DNA of 64,000 nt, taken from Lasiodiplodia sp. COLG20. Its lineage: Eukaryota; Ascomycota; Dothideomycetes; Botryosphaeriales; Botryosphaeriaceae. The stretch spans positions 2,604,001 to 2,668,000 of the forward strand of contig VNWV01000004.1 of NCBI GenBank assembly GCA_009801085.1, written 5' to 3'. Shown piece after piece: positions 35,259-45,875 of the stretch (the first letter of the stretch is position 1; every line of letters starts with the position of its first letter). The notes under the pieces were generated by a model. It had not been told where the DNA came from. It ran no database searches and saw nothing but the letters and a program-made list of their open reading frames with translations. Made by a program: the position numbers and the translations under genes.

Positions 35259-36765
35259 TCAAGGAGAAATCTTCGAATCTTCCAACATGCCCTTCAGGCT
35301 CACCACGTCCCCTCCTCCGTCCCCTCGGCAGCACCTCTGCGCCTCCAGATCCACCTCGGCGGCCGGCGGCGGCGCGGCCATCGGCGGCGGCGGCGACGGT
35401 GTTATCGGATCCAGTTCGATCGAATTCCGCCTCGTCGTCTGCTGCTCGCCACCACTACCATCCACGTTCTTCCAGATTATCTTCGCGGGACTGAAGCGGG
35501 GGGGCTCGGAGAAGAGTTGATCTTGTTTGGCGGCGGTGACGATGACCTCGGTGCTTTTGCTGCTGTTTTTGCTGCTCTTGTCGTCGTTGAGGCTGTTGTT
35601 GTTGCTCGGCCACGTGCGGTGCGGGTTGTTATCGTACGGCACTTTGAACCACGGCCGCCGCTTCTTTAGCGTCAACGGGTCGAGGCTCATGCGCCTCTGA
35701 TATGGGCTGAGCTTGTTCATTGTGCTGTCCAGTTTGGTCACCCAGTGAGTCACGCAGACGGCGAAGAGGACTGTGTCGGAGCGTCAGCTTTCAAATCGAT
35801 TGGGGATTGACGTCTCGGGAATCACTCACCGTCCAGGTTGCAGGACAAGAAGCAGACCCAGTTCGGCTCGCCATCCAAAGCCAGGAGGAAGGACATATTG
35901 ATGACCGTTACTATCAGGGCCAGGACTGAACCGATGACTGTGCGGAGGCCGAGGTTTCGGAGCGTTTTGGATTCGTCTTCGCTGGAGTAGTAGAGTCGGC
36001 GGAGTCGGATGAGGAACATTACTGTCAAATAGGCCTGAGTCGCGTGAGTGATTGTCTGAGCATTGAGTTTGAGTGACCTTACGTTCAACGCGACGTCGAA
36101 TGACAACATAGGGATGAGTGCCTCCTTTTTGATGCCGACAATGCAGGTCCCTTCATCGTTGATGTAAGAGAATTTTCTGCCATAAATGTGAGTGAGTTAC
36201 TTCAATGAGGCACGCAAGCGGTCATACTTAGCAACGTTGAGGCCGTAGAGGACAGCGCACGGTAGGAACATGCCAAGCGTATTGAACAAGTACAAGGGGT
36301 CCTTCTTCCGAGGCGTAGTTGTACCCCGGACAATATAGATTCGTTCCACGAGGAAGATATAAATGCAGGCCTTCGAGAGCGTGTAGAAAGTGAGGCCTGA
36401 ATAGACGTCAGCCATTGCCTTCAAAAATCCGCAGCGAGTCTTACATATCAACATGGAGCCCGCGCATCGACTCTCCGAGCCATGAATGCCAGCATCTCTG
36501 TAGATTGTTGCTGTGAAAATGAATACAAAGGAGCTGGCGTAAATCTGCTTGTGCGTTAACTTCAAAGACATGGCTGTATTGGGAAGTTTGGTCGTACAGC
36601 GAGGACCATGTAGAAACACGGGGGCAAGTTGGACGTGATCTTGATGCCTTGTACTCGCCTGAGGATACAGATCGAGATGACTGCCAGGCCAACAAGAGAC
36701 ACGAACATGCATCCAAGCTTTCCAGCTATGGGGACATTCCCTTCTCCCATCGGATCGTTCCTCAT
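35259..36765 (-). CDS. Fungal seven-helix-type integral membrane protein
   Basis: Six exons on the minus strand: 36598-36765, 36445-36547, 36228-36396, 36083-36176, 35830-36034 and 35259-35770, giving 416 residues. It resembles a widespread group of unnamed ascomycete membrane proteins with seven helices. Visible helices include FVSLVGLAVISICIL, YASSFVFIFTATIY, LTFYTLSKACIYIFLVERIYIV, LYLFNTLGMFLPCAVLYGLN, MLSFDVALNAYLTVMFLI, VIGSVLALIVTVINMSFLLAL and WVCFLSCNLDVLFAVCVTHWV. LRNLGLRTVIGSV and the DGEPNWVC loop are the best family marks. A cytosolic tail of about 150 residues is polar, Ser/Pro-rich. The second exon can start at either of two tandem acceptors (AAGCAG). Role unknown; receptor-like topology is not proof of signalling. 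Confidence 0.85.
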
Positions 36766-38525
36766 TTCGTAGATGACTTTGGCCCTGCCGATAAGGACGG
36801 TGCCTTAGGAAGGTGATGGGTCGGCGTGTAGCATGTGGTCTGGCAATGCGGGAGAGGACTGGAAGTGGTTCATAAAAGAGACCGACTATGCAAGTGCCAC
36901 GTTGGTGGTGAGCAGCCAACATCGAAAAGGGTTTAGATGTTGCATCACAGGAAGACGGTGAAACCCACAGCCGCTCTGAGAAACATGGGAAAAGGTGCAG
37001 GAAAGCGCGGCATGGCAGTGCACTACGAACCCTGTACGTGGAGAGAAAACGGCTAGTGAACTCGCGCTTTTGCTGCGAGAGCGAACCGGGCTCTGCGGGG
37101 CGCAAAATCTGATCGACACGAATCCTGGCCGGTCGAGGGAGATCTGCGGGTGGCAAACTACTCAGCCGGCCCGCATTGAAGTCCTATTTGTACTCGAAGC
37201 GACGAAGACTTCTCGAAAGCGCCGTCTGCGTAAGTGACGGATCTCCCACCAGGATCGGAGCCATTCCCTATGGTCGATTCGATCACGACGGTTACCGCTG
37301 GTAGGTGTTCGACAGATACCCGTCCCGAGACATGGTATACATGCTTATCTATGCCCCGCTCGGAACCACAGAAGCGTCCCCGTATCGAGACTACACTGTT
37401 CTCGTGTGCCCCAGCCCCCAATCTTAGTAAAATGGCGGGGAAAGAGTAGCGTTGCATGCGGGCGGTCAGAATGAAGGCCCATGGAAGATTGGAATTGGCG
37501 GCGATGAGTAGGAGCAGTCGGCGGGGAAGCAATTGATTTCCCGTGACCTCGTCACGAGAATGTCGATCAATCGAGTGCTGGCCGATCGAATTGGTGTAGA
37601 CGTCGCATTGCTCCGGTGAAGAGACTAGCGCTTAACCAGATTGAATACGGGGCGGAATCAGCGAAGCAGAATTGGCTATTCGAAGGTTAATGCGGTAAGA
37701 GACCCTTCATGTGGCGGCAAAGCAGGGCGACGATGCAAGCAAGAGAAGAAAAAGAAAACCCCAAAGTTTCGGAGAATGCTAGCCCAGTGCCGTTAGATGG
37801 ACAGATATACTTGGGCTAGGGGAATATAGACTCCCAAGCAAGGATCTGATTGGCAGCAGCGACGTCATCTTCTCGAAGAACGACAACCACGGGACAGGCG
37901 GATTCCTTCAGAGCTTCTGATTACGGGGCTGCGGGCAGCCACGAGGCACACTAGGGCGAATGAGCGCCACCGGTCAGCAAGGCACGGCTATAATTGAGTT
38001 GTCGCAGCGTTATTGTCGCCCAGGGATTAGAAATCGGCATAGAGTGCCATTGGTCTATAAACAGGAGGTTGACAGCTCTGGTACGCAGAAACTTCGGCGG
38101 TGAGGAGGCTCAGGAACACCAGCTGAAAGAAGCTAGGCGATGGCGATACCGGAGTTGAGCGTAGAGCGCGAAGTGCTGACGGGCTGGATGACCAGGGCGG
38201 ACAAATGAATGAGGAACGGGAGTCCCGGAGGCCAGCTTTGAGCGCCGAGACTAGACTGGGCTCAGCCAGAAGGAGGTGATGGGTGCTGGTACTGGCTGGG
38301 CTTCATGTAGACGATTGACAGATGTCAGGGCGAAAAGTCACGAAGAAGGTTGTCGTTGAGATTGCGGCTTGATTGCGCCATTGATCTGGATGCCGAGTTG
38401 CCGCGCCATGACGCACAGGCCGGGTGTCAAAATCTCACCTCTCAATGACTCCCGGCGGCTCTTTAATCCTCATTCCCCGAACTCTTATTTTGCTCCCGCT
38501 GCCAATCGAACCAAAAATTCCCGCA
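36766..38525. other. Divergent gap, membrane protein / DUF1275 gene
   Basis: 1.76 kb between outward start codons. Short frames across it have no domain. Promoters of both genes are expected at its ends; no clear TATA box. Confidence 0.5.
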
Positions 38526-39455
38526 ATGGACATCGAGAACAAGCTCGATCGCGATGCGCCCGACCTGGGCGGCAAGAAGCCCTCAAGCGGCTCCCTTAGC
38601 CGACGACTAAAGGCCGAACTCAGCACCAATCACATGGACATTCCTATCTTGGCCTGTTGTCTCTGCTCTGGCTTGACTGACAGCACACTATACAACGGTG
38701 GGTGCTTTGCAGCCATTAGGCCGTGTTATAACCGAAAAACTGCACGATTCAAGTGCTAACAACATTCCACAGCGTACAGCACCTTTGTATCCATGCAAAC
38801 CGGTAAGAAACAACAAAAAAGTACCCCACATACCAGCAATTCCTAATCCCGCGCAGGAAACACCATCTTCGTTGCCCTCGGCGCGTCGCATCAAAACACC
38901 AAACCGTACGGCTGGGCCCGTTCGCTGTGTTCGATCGGCTTCTTCGTGCTGGGGTCGCTCTTCTTCAGCCGGCTGGGCGCGCTACTAGGACCGAAGCGGC
39001 GCGGCACGCTGATAGCCTCGTTCTTGCTGCAATCCTGCCTCGTCATCGTCGCCGCCGCCATCGTGCAGGGCGGCGCCATCGACGGCACCGTCCCGCAGTC
39101 CAGGTCGGCCGCCACCGAGGTGCACTGGAACGAGCTGGCCCCCATCGCCCTGCTCAGCTTCCAGTCGGCGGCCCAGATCGTCTGCAGCCGCACCCTCGGC
39201 CTCAGCGAGGTCCCCACCGTTGTCGTCACTAGCTTGCTGTGCGACTTGATGAGCGACACGCAGATCTTGGCGTCGCTGACCGGGAATGTCAAGAGGAATC
39301 GCAGGGCCTCGGCTTTTCTCTTGATCCTGGTGGGCGCCATTGCTGGTGGGTGGATTTCGAAGGCTACGAGAGGGGTGCAGTATGCGTTGTGGGTTGTCGC
39401 TGGCGTCAAGCTTGGCATCACTCTTGGCTGGGTGTTGTGGAAAGAGAAAGTTTAA
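38526..39455 (+). CDS. DUF1275 (YoaK-like) membrane protein
   Basis: Three exons, 38526-38697, 38773-38802 (30 nt) and 38857-39455, give 266 residues. The family (Pfam DUF1275) is a six-helix membrane protein found in bacteria and fungi with no settled function. It shows MDIPILACCLCSGLTDSTLYNAYSTFVSMQTGNTIFVALGAS, the conserved opening with the FVSMQTGN motif, then GFFVLGSLFFSRLG, FLLQSCLVIVAAAIVQ, ELAPIALLSFQSAAQIVCSRTLGLSEVPTVVVTSLLCDLMSD and C-terminal LILVGAIAGGWISK. The N-terminal 35 residues are polar and cytosolic. All junctions are phase 1 and GT-AG. It converges with the MFS transporter, 332 bp away. Confidence 0.92.
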
Positions 39456-39787
39456 TTTACCGGGGGGAAAAGTTTCTGCATGGTGTTGCTGGGGTTCTCG
39501 AAAGGTACATTGATTGTTCCCTGTACTCCAAACACGCGAAGACTAGATTAGATGATAGATTAATTAGCACGTGAAAGCATCAGAACCCATTCAAGTTGCT
39601 CGACATTCATGATCAGCGCGCGCTACGACTTAAAGAAGGAAGTTGATTAACTGAGTACTGATTAGTTGCAGATGTTTAGATGAAACATCACTAATTATCT
39701 CAGACATAAATGTGCGGCATATCTGTCTTCGTTCATGAAGATACTTCGATCGGAAACAATCACAATTTTACTGCATTACAGTTCCAC
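39456..39787. other. Convergent 3' region
   Basis: 332 bp between the ends of the DUF1275 and MFS genes; AT-rich, UTR-like. Nothing else seen. Confidence 0.55.
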
Positions 39788-41942
39788 TTACTCAACCTCA
39801 CCTCTCTCCTTGAGAAACTCACGATACTTTCTTCCGCACTTCCTCCTCCAACTCTTCCCGAAGATGCTCATTGGCACAGCAGCAAGCATGCTAGCTAAAA
39901 CGCAAAGTCCGAAGAACGTAAACGCCCATCCATACCCAGCCGCGTTGATGAACGGCTGTACACTGTACGAGATAGCGAAGTTGATGCACGACGAGCAAAT
40001 CGCCAGCACAACGACCAGTTCTCCGGAGATCTACACAACAGATGCAAAAGTTAGTTAAACCACTTTACTGGAGCCTGATATCATATCCAGATGCCAAAGA
40101 TGGGAATCGAATCAGCTTGAAGGAGGAAAGGCAAGAGGCACTGGAGAAAAAGGGAGCACCCCTCGAAAAGGGTAGAAGCACCAACAACATACCGCCGGAA
40201 AACAATCCATCGCATACGCCGTCGCAACCGCGCACGCGCTGACCTGGTGCGCGATCATGGCGCCCACGCCAAACGCGATCGTCAGCCAGTGCGCCCCCTC
40301 CCGCGCGCCCCACCCGTACAGGAAGTAGCCCGCCGCGGCGTACACGGCGCTCGCGCACAGCGCCCACAGCCGCATCTCCGGCTCCTTGATGCCGCCGTTG
40401 CGCCGTGCTAGGTGGAGTACTAGTGCGTCGCCGAACGGCCCGCCCGTCGCCCACCCCACGCCGTTGCCGACCAGCGCGGCGAGGAAGACGAGGCCGGTGG
40501 ATGTCGTGCTCCAGTTGTAGGGGGGCGCGGTGAGGATTTCGGAGACTGCGGGATGGGAGGGGGGAAGTGTTAGTGTTGGGGGAGGCTAAGGGGAGTGAGG
40601 GGGACGTACTGGTGTTGAAGGACACGATGCCTGCGGTGCAGCCGAAGGCGAAGATGAAGCCGGACTGGGAAGTGTCAGTGATGTGATCCATCATGGGTGG
40701 AGGGACAGCAACGCACGATGACGACGTTCGGGAACCCGAACAGGAAGAACGGCCTCCGGAAGTACTGCCACCATGTCGTCGTGTCCTGCGGATAGTACGT
40801 CCAGAGCTTAAGCTTCTGCACCGCGGTCCTCTTCGGGAAGTTGGGGAGTGTATCACCAACTTCGGCATCGACACCGCTCGCAGGATGCTGCTCGGCCACG
40901 ACACTTGCGTCCTTGCGGTCTGGATCAGCCTTGTTCTGGCTACCATCGCCCTCCAGATGCCCATCGGAGCTCCCATTCGTAGCAGCAGAACTGTGCCGCG
41001 CAAACAAAAAGCGCGGGAACATAGTCTCCTCAAACGAGACGACGAGCAGCACCAGCACCGCAGCATCGATGATGGCGACAATCCACTGGCTCCAGCGCCA
41101 GCCCGGCCCGTCGGCGATGCTGCCGCCGGTGATGAGGCCGAGGATGGAGCCCAGCTGCTGGCCGAAGAGGTAGTACGACAGGCCGCGGCCGCGCTCGTGC
41201 ACGAAGAACATGTCGAAGACGCAGAGCTGGATCACGGCCTGGTAGGCGCTGGTCCCCACCCCGTTGAGCACGCACGACAGCATCCACTGCGCCGTCCCCG
41301 TGAAGTTGGCCGTCCAGATCGCCGCGGCGGTGCAGATGAGCGTCGTCAGCAGGAGCACCGGCCGTCGCCCCATCTTCATCGCTGTGGGGATCCACAGGAT
41401 GTTGACGAAGCCGAGGAGGAGGTAGTTGAGCGCGCTGCCGCCGTTCATGTTGGTGAGGGATACGCCTGTTTCTTCGCTGACGGTCGTCCAGGCGGCTGAG
41501 AGGGGTTAGTCGGGATCATGAGTGATGGGCCTGGAGGGGTAACGCACCGCCGAGAGTATTTTCTCCGTATGAGAAGGCGCAGGCGTAGAGTGCAAGGAGA
41601 AAAAGTTGGTAGTATTTCTTCCCTTGCGGCCATGTCTTTGATGGCCAGTTAGCAGCCACATGCTTAACCAAAACTTCGCTTCTCCGCTAAATGATATAGA
41701 TGATCCGAGTAAGCCATCGAAAGTACGATTGACCTACCAATGTATCTCCACCACAGACCGTTGGTTGTGGGATAAGCACAACGTCCGATCTACCCTTTCC
41801 CGCATGAGAGACGTCCAGGTGATGGCCAACTTTGAGCTGTCAGTTTTCCCGGTGAATTACGATGGTGCTGGCCGTGCTTACCATCAACCAAATACTCGGT
41901 GCCAGGGACGTCCTCCCATCCGGTACTCGCAGTTGACGCCAT
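39788..41942 (-). CDS. MFS transporter (DHA1/HOL1-like)
   Basis: Twelve-helix major facilitator of the plasma membrane; substrate unknown. Seven exons on the minus strand: 41882-41942, 41738-41829, 41548-41635, 40717-41495, 40610-40664, 40193-40545 and 39788-40030, giving 556 residues. The first is short and starts MASTASTGWEDVPGTEYLVD. GENTLGAAWTTVSEETGVSLTNMNGGSALNYLLLG is the group's first-helix mark; MKMGRRPVLL is the MFS loop 2-3 motif; FFVHERGRGLSYYLFGQQLGSILGLITGGSIADGPGWRW spans helices 4-5; a loop of about 80 residues splits the halves. Helix 7 begins VVISGFIFAFGCTAGIVSFNT. The second exon's end (DVVLIPQPTVCGGDTL) was set by family alignment from memory and is the least certain junction. 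Another ATG 63 nt upstream is in frame. Confidence 0.9.
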
Positions 41943-42350
41943 GACTGTAACTCTCAATTCACTTTTGTGAACGTTTTCAGTGGTCGACAGGTCAGAAATG
42001 GCCAAGCCATGTCTTTATATCTCGTTTTTCACAACGCGGAGAAAGGGAAGGAGTGACAGGTCAAGTCTGCTTATCCCAAAAGTGGGAGAGATGATGCTGA
42101 TTGCAGGTTAACAGGCCTGCAAGATAGGTCACGTACGAATCGAGTGGACTATTAGGCTGCGTCTCTTGAAACTGCCTTCTACCGTGAGTCCTAGATGGAA
42201 GGTCCAGGCGTGTGGCGGGGAACATGTGATTGGGCGGACCCCGCTTCCTTATCATTGGCGATCAACTCCGCATGTATTCAAACGACTTCATACACCGAGA
42301 TGGTCAACAATTTTCTTATTGCAGGCGTAGTTTCTAAAACAATTGCTAAT
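41943..42350. other. Intergenic, MFS upstream region
   Basis: 408 bp between the MFS start and the 3' end of the second dehydrogenase, both minus strand. No further feature. Confidence 0.5.
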
Positions 42351-43536
42351 CTAAAAGAACTTCTGCCCGACTAGGTCCTCGCTCAGCTTCCATAGCCTCT
42401 CGGCATACTCCTCGCTGGTAGCCCACTCAGCAGCGTCCCCGAGCTGGCAGTTTGACAAGTATGGGTTTCCTCCGTATTCTATCATCATCAGCAATTGAAA
42501 AACTGTCTTCAGGGTTCAAGATGCTGTACTCACTCTGCAGGGCAGGATCAAGCGCCGCCACCAACGTTGTAGATGCACCTTGGTCAAGGTCTTTTAAATA
42601 GAGTCCGTGCATCTGAGCAGCCTTAGAAGTGGTATCCTTCCCACCGAAGTCTCTGCTGCCATTGGTCAAGATGACTGATATCTGTCAGCCATGTCAAGAG
42701 ATCGATTCCGGTGACGCTAGCTTACCTCCCGGCTCGGGACTGTACGCAGCCGCCTTGCCTGCAAGCTTCTTGTTCAAGGCAACCGCGGTCAGAATATTTG
42801 CCGTCTTGGTTTGCCCATACGCGCGGAAACCGGCGTATCCATCTACAACTTGTAGGAGTTCGGGAGGAAAGGATTCCGTGAGGTCCGGGCCACGCTCCGA
42901 CTCGGGCAGCTCCGAGTCGGCCTTCTCGAGGTTCAAATCACTCCAGCGGATCGGGCTGGCGCGGTGCCCTTCGCTGGTAACGTTCACGATTCTCGCCTTT
43001 ACGCCGGCTGGAAACTTCTCAGCCAGGAGGTTGGTCAGCAGGAAGCCACCCAGATGGTTCGCTGCGAATTGACCCTCGATACCCTCAGGCGAAGTGATGC
43101 GCTTGGGCATGGTCATAGCCGCGTTGTTGATGATCACGTCGACTTGCGGTGCCACAGCCTTGATCTGGTCCGCGGCCTGCCGGACTGACTCTTGTGAGAG
43201 GAGATCGAGCTGGATGACTGCGATTTTGACGTTCGGGTACGCGGCACGAATCTCCGACGCAACGGTTTCGATGTTAGAAGGCGTACGTGAGGCCAGGATA
43301 AGTAGAGCCGGGGATTGCGAAGCAAGGGCCTTCGCAGTCGTTTCGCCGATGGACCCTTTGGAAATGCCAGTCACAACAACTACGAGGCCTATCAGTATCT
43401 GAACAATATTTGAGAGTAATCTACAACATTCGTGAGATATCAATTACTTACAGTAACGATTCTTGATCTCGCTGCTAAAAGTTTCCGCGACCTCCGTGGC
43501 CGGAGTCTTTTCGTTGAAGTGTGAGTGAGAAGTCAT
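42351..43536 (-). CDS. Short-chain dehydrogenase/reductase, second copy
   Basis: NAD(P)-dependent oxidoreductase related to the one at 17.2 kb. Four exons, 43452-43536, 42726-43388, 42534-42674 and 42351-42478, give 338 residues; the introns (63, 51, 55 bp) are all phase 1. Cofactor motif VVVTGISKGSIG near residues 33-44, INNAAMTMP (NNAG equivalent), NVTSEGH with the catalytic Ser position, and AYGQTKTAN with Tyr and Lys. The usual HPG loop reads SPEPGGVILTN, with Glu where His is common. The C-terminus LWKLSEDLVGQKFF matches the first dehydrogenase. Its last intron is at the same place and phase as in the 17 kb gene. A TATA box lies about 100 bp upstream. Substrate unknown. Confidence 0.9.
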
Positions 43537-43893
43537 AGTCAACGGTTGCTTCTAATTTGAAGTTATCAGACGAGTTCGTAAACCAAGCTGTTGTTTTTGT
43601 AGACTTTGGCTTTGCTAATTACAAGAAACCATGAGCTTTTATATATGAAAGAAGCACAAACAACTAACATGTCGGCTTAAGGAACATTCTGCTTCCGAAA
43701 GCTACCAAAGTCATGGTAGCTTAGAAATCCTCCTTTCGATACCTGAGCATCTCGATGCCTGGAGCTTAATTTCAAATCGAGGCAATAGTAGTAGCCACAG
43801 GAAAGAAGATACTTCCAGCCCCTCACTGCAAACGCATGGGCTCAAAAGGTTGTTTATAAATCGAGGGCTTGGCAGGACCGGGAAAAACTACGG
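43537..43893. other. Upstream region of second dehydrogenase
   Basis: 357 bp to the left of the TIR-like element; contains the TATA box at 43636-43646. No gene. Confidence 0.5.
43636..43646 (-). promoter_or_regulatory. TATA box of the second dehydrogenase
   Basis: Minus-strand ATATATAAAAG about 100 bp upstream of the ATG at 43536. Confidence 0.5.
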
Positions 43894-44214
43894 TTTACGG
43901 TTGCCAATAAGTAACGAGCGACGCGCCAACCGGTCAAAACCGCCGCTACCAACCTTTTGGCACTCAAAATACCCACTCTATACACCACTGGGACTCGTTG
44001 CTTTACTCGTCCGCTCATCCCTTCGCTTGTCCGTTCATTCGCTCGTTCGTCCGTTAAATCGTTGGTCCGTTTACTAATTGGTCCGTTTACTCGTCCGTCC
44101 TCTCGTTCTTTTACTAATTTCTTCTCTTATTCTTTCGCTCGTGCATTTATTTATTTACTCGTCTTTTTATTTCTTTATTCGCCCGTTCTTTCGTTCGTTA
44201 TCGGCAACCGTAAA
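43894..44214. mobile_element. TIR-like element filled with degenerate TCGT/CCGT repeats
   Basis: A perfect 12-bp inverted repeat, TTTACGGTTGCC at 43894-43905 and its complement at 44203-44214, bounds 321 bp. Similarity continues inward on both sides (AATAAGTAACGAGCGA against GATAACGAACGA). The interior from about 43993 is a degenerate tetranucleotide-like tract rich in TCGT, CCGT and TTTA, with one 14-bp repeat twice (44062-44075 and 44078-44091). No transposase and no clear target-site duplication. It could be a short non-autonomous DNA element expanded by a microsatellite, or a chance palindrome next to a simple repeat. Type assigned with caution. Confidence 0.4.
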
Positions 44215-45875
44215 AACCTACGTGGCTGACAGCGCCAAGCAGGTACAATCGGCAAAAACCTGAGAAACCGCTACCTACAATCCCCAAGGCCCTCTAAAAA
44301 CCTGAACAGCCGATACGCGAGAGAAAACTGATGTTCTTACGCCATTCCTGTCCGCTTTGACGGAGCCTGCATATTCCTGTTCTACCGAGGCATTTGCAGC
44401 AGTAGGCGGAGTTGCAAACGGTTATCCTCTGACAGAATGAGGCGGGGAAGACGAGGAGGAGTGTCAGCAATGCAAAAGGTAAGAGACCAAAAAAAAAAGG
44501 CAAAACTGAACCCCGCTACATGCGGGTTAAGCTCAGAAAGACTCCTTGGGACCGTCTTTTTTTTACCTTCCCTAGCCCGTGTTCGAACCTTCGACCTCTT
44601 TATTACCCACAGAGGACGGGTGGAAACTTGGACTGCCTTACTGTAAACCTTCGGGCTCTCATTTAACCAAGCACCACCTCTTCGAGCGTGACTAGCATAC
44701 CGGGATGGCTGCCTAAGTGGCTTATATATCAACACCACTCGTTCCTGCAGGACGTGGCGGGCTATTATGACGTTGGTGCCGCAGTGGAAAGGCACTGCGA
44801 AAATGGCAATGGCAGTGCCAGTCATCAGTCCCAGGTACTATTCTTGGATGCCAGAGCTTTGACGTCCGACTAGTGCCTGAGCCCCTCGCTACTGGACTCT
44901 CACTTGACTCCGTCTGGGATCCTCCCCCATGTCACACAGGCTCATCACATCAACTTGGCGTCCGCCTCAATGTGATCGTTATCCAACTTTCCGCAACACG
45001 CATGTACATGCTATCGATATGCAGGTCAGTTCCAGACTTTGGCATGGTATTGGCAAAGCCAATCTTTACGATAGACCACCTCGTCGTGTTTTCCAGGGGA
45101 TTCTTCAGGCGCTTCAATGGCCAAATGCTCATTGGGAGAAATGCAGCATTGCAATCAACCGCCTTTCTTGCGCGGACCAACTACTTCGGCATTGACAGCT
45201 TGAGTGTCCTCCTTCGCGCGACGGAGAGACGGAACGCTCTGTGGGAAGTTGCGACCCTAAGGAAAGGGCCAGATCAGATTACCCCCACTGGCTGGCAGAA
45301 TCTCATGAGTTGATTCAGCAGCAGAAACATCCGTGACGTGGTTTAATTCAGAAGTCTTGCAGTCGGTGAACCAATGTGATTTTTATTCGTTGGGAAGTAG
45401 TACAATCGCTACAACCTGGCTTCGCTTATAGAGCTTAATTCAACTTAATATACAATACACCCCGCTGGACGAGCGGAGCTAAAGGGCGAGGAGCTGCAAG
45501 CCGGCCTTGCGGCACATTTCATTGCTACAGCCGGTCCGTGCAGTAAGCCTTGGCTTCAAGAGCTTTGGTTCCAGTCTGGGGAATCAAGGCGGATCAAGAC
45601 CAAGTTTCGAGAGAAGAACAACAATAGCAAAAGAATTAAACAAGAAAAAATGCTACTAGCGCCTGGGCGCCTTCTTGTCGGGTTCTGACCGCGAAGAGTT
45701 CCCCGCATTTTCTTTCGTATTTCCCCGCATCTTCTCATCTTGGACCATCCTCGCGATCAATTGTCCCGACACAAGCGAGTTGGTCGGGATGTCTGGGTAC
45801 AAATATTTATGTTGACCTTTCCAAGTACCTTAGTGTTGGTTTTACCGCAGCTTCCCGCTTTTTCAAGAGACAAGG
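44215..45875. other. Intergenic, repeat-flanking and GH78 upstream region
   Basis: 1.66 kb. The first 100 bp carry AAAAACCT three times (at about 44213, 44255 and 44297), perhaps part of the neighbouring repeat. Short frames at 44870-45310 have no domain. The GH78 promoter should lie at the right end; AAATATTTATG near 45800 is a weak TATA candidate. Confidence 0.45.

Noticed and set aside
44520..44605. tRNA-like B-box (GTTCGAACC) near 44580
   Set aside because: The flanking bases do not form a T-stem, no A-box fits upstream, and a T8 run would end Pol III transcription first.
44873..45313. 146-residue open frame and an overlapping frame
   Set aside because: Neither frame has a recognisable motif, and neither strand gives a consistent model.
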